From Nocardioides sp. (lineage in GTDB: Bacteria; Actinomycetota; Actinomycetes; Propionibacteriales; Nocardioidaceae): a stretch of DNA of 5,590 bases. The position numbers were made by a program, and so were the translations under genes. The stretch spans positions 1 through 5,590 of the forward strand of contig JAOPXF010000462.1 in NCBI GenBank assembly GCA_025965295.1. Reading direction: 5' to 3'. Shown here one piece after another: positions 5,203 through 5,590 of the stretch. How positions within the stretch are numbered: position 1 is the first letter of the stretch; each line of letters opens with the position of its first letter. The notes under the pieces were generated by a model, which saw only the letters and a list, made by a program, of their open reading frames with translations, made no database searches and was not told where the DNA came from.

Positions 5203-5590
5203 ATGAGCATGCCTGTCCCCCTGCCCGGCCTGGAGCCGCCAGCCACCGACGAGCCGCGCACCACGCGCCGCGGCCCGACCCGTGACGAGCTGCTCGAGGG
5301 ACTCAACGACCCGCAGCGCGCCGCGGTCGTCCACGAGGGCGCGCCGCTGCTCGTCGTCGCCGGCGCCGGCTCCGGCAAGACCCGGGTGCTGACCCGCCGG
5401 ATCGCCTGGCTGATCTCCGAGCGCAAGGCGCACCCCGGTTCGATCCTGGCGATCACGTTCACCAACAAGGCCGCGGCCGAGATGAAGGAGCGTGTCGAGG
5501 AGCTGGTCGGCAAGCGCGCCCGGATCATGTGGGTCTCGACCTTCCACTCCGCGTGCGTGCGGATCCTGCGCAAGGAGATCACGGTGCTCG
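5203..5590 (+). CDS. pcrA: ATP-dependent DNA helicase PcrA/UvrD1, N-terminal 129 residues (partial)
   Basis: Superfamily-1A 3'-5' DNA helicase used in nucleotide excision repair, in removing recombinase from DNA and in resolving replication-transcription conflicts. After a Pro-rich tail of about 28 residues the family motifs appear in order: the Q motif LLEGLNDPQRAAVVHEG (Gln38), Walker A AGAGSGKT at 53-60 (Lys59), motif Ia ITFTNKAAAEMKERV at 84-98, and motif Ib WVSTFHSACVRILR at 110-123. These closely follow mycobacterial UvrD1 (LNPQQRQAVVHEG, VSTFHSTCVRILR as I recall it), which makes PcrA/UvrD1 more likely than RecB, UvrD2 or AdnAB. The start is ATG at 5203; a second ATG two codons later is equally possible. 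The reading frame is open to the window edge, so about five sixths of the protein is missing. Confidence 0.93.
   Translation, partial: MSMPVPLPGLEPPATDEPRTTRRGPTRDELLEGLNDPQRAAVVHEGAPLLVVAGAGSGKTRVLTRRIAWLISERKAHPGSILAITFTNKAAAEMKERVEELVGKRARIMWVSTFHSACVRILRKEITVL

Overview
The window is very GC-rich, with GC-ending codons, little Shine-Dalgarno sequence at several starts and apparent leaderless promoters. This points to a high-GC actinobacterium, most likely Nocardioides or another Nocardioidaceae. That placement is an inference from protein style and composition; no marker gene is complete enough to prove it.

Layout, left to right. (1) The 5' portion of a SNF2-type DEAD/DEAH-box helicase runs leftward off the window (1-1119, minus), with a TTG start behind a perfect AGGAGG. 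(2) About 330 bp without a gene hold the helicase upstream region and, at the far end, a 12-bp perfect stem-loop closing the next gene. (3) An unrecognised secreted protein of 167 aa with six cysteines in its mature part (1449-1952, minus) is preceded by a large two-tier stem-loop that would pair its Shine-Dalgarno sequence. (4) A full-length NiCoT-family Ni2+/Co2+ permease (2070-3164, minus) has its own terminator-like hairpin. (5) A 104-bp divergent intergenic region contains TTGCAA-N5-GTGCAA, a close match to the actinobacterial Nur (nickel-sensing Fur-family) box, lying on the -35 of the permease promoter. (6) A four-TM small membrane protein (3269-3628, plus) overlaps tail-to-tail by 21 bp with (7) a putative lipoprotein of unknown function with a Ser-Pro linker (3608-4588, minus). 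(8) A stand-alone XdhC-type Rossmann protein (4666-5145, minus) is divergent from (9) the start of pcrA/uvrD1 (5203-5590, plus), which runs off the right edge.

How the parts relate. The clearest functional unit is the nickel/cobalt permease with its putative Nur operator: in nickel-replete cells Nur would be expected to block the -35 and shut uptake off. The divergent four-TM gene shares that intergenic region, but its promoter lies about 45 bp beyond the box. Helicase, XdhC and PcrA look like ordinary chromosomal genes with no evident link to metal uptake. I see no mobile element, CRISPR array, rRNA or tRNA gene. The items most worth following up are the Nur box, the Shine-Dalgarno-sequestering hairpin, and three genes whose -10 hexamer sits exactly 6 nt before the start codon.
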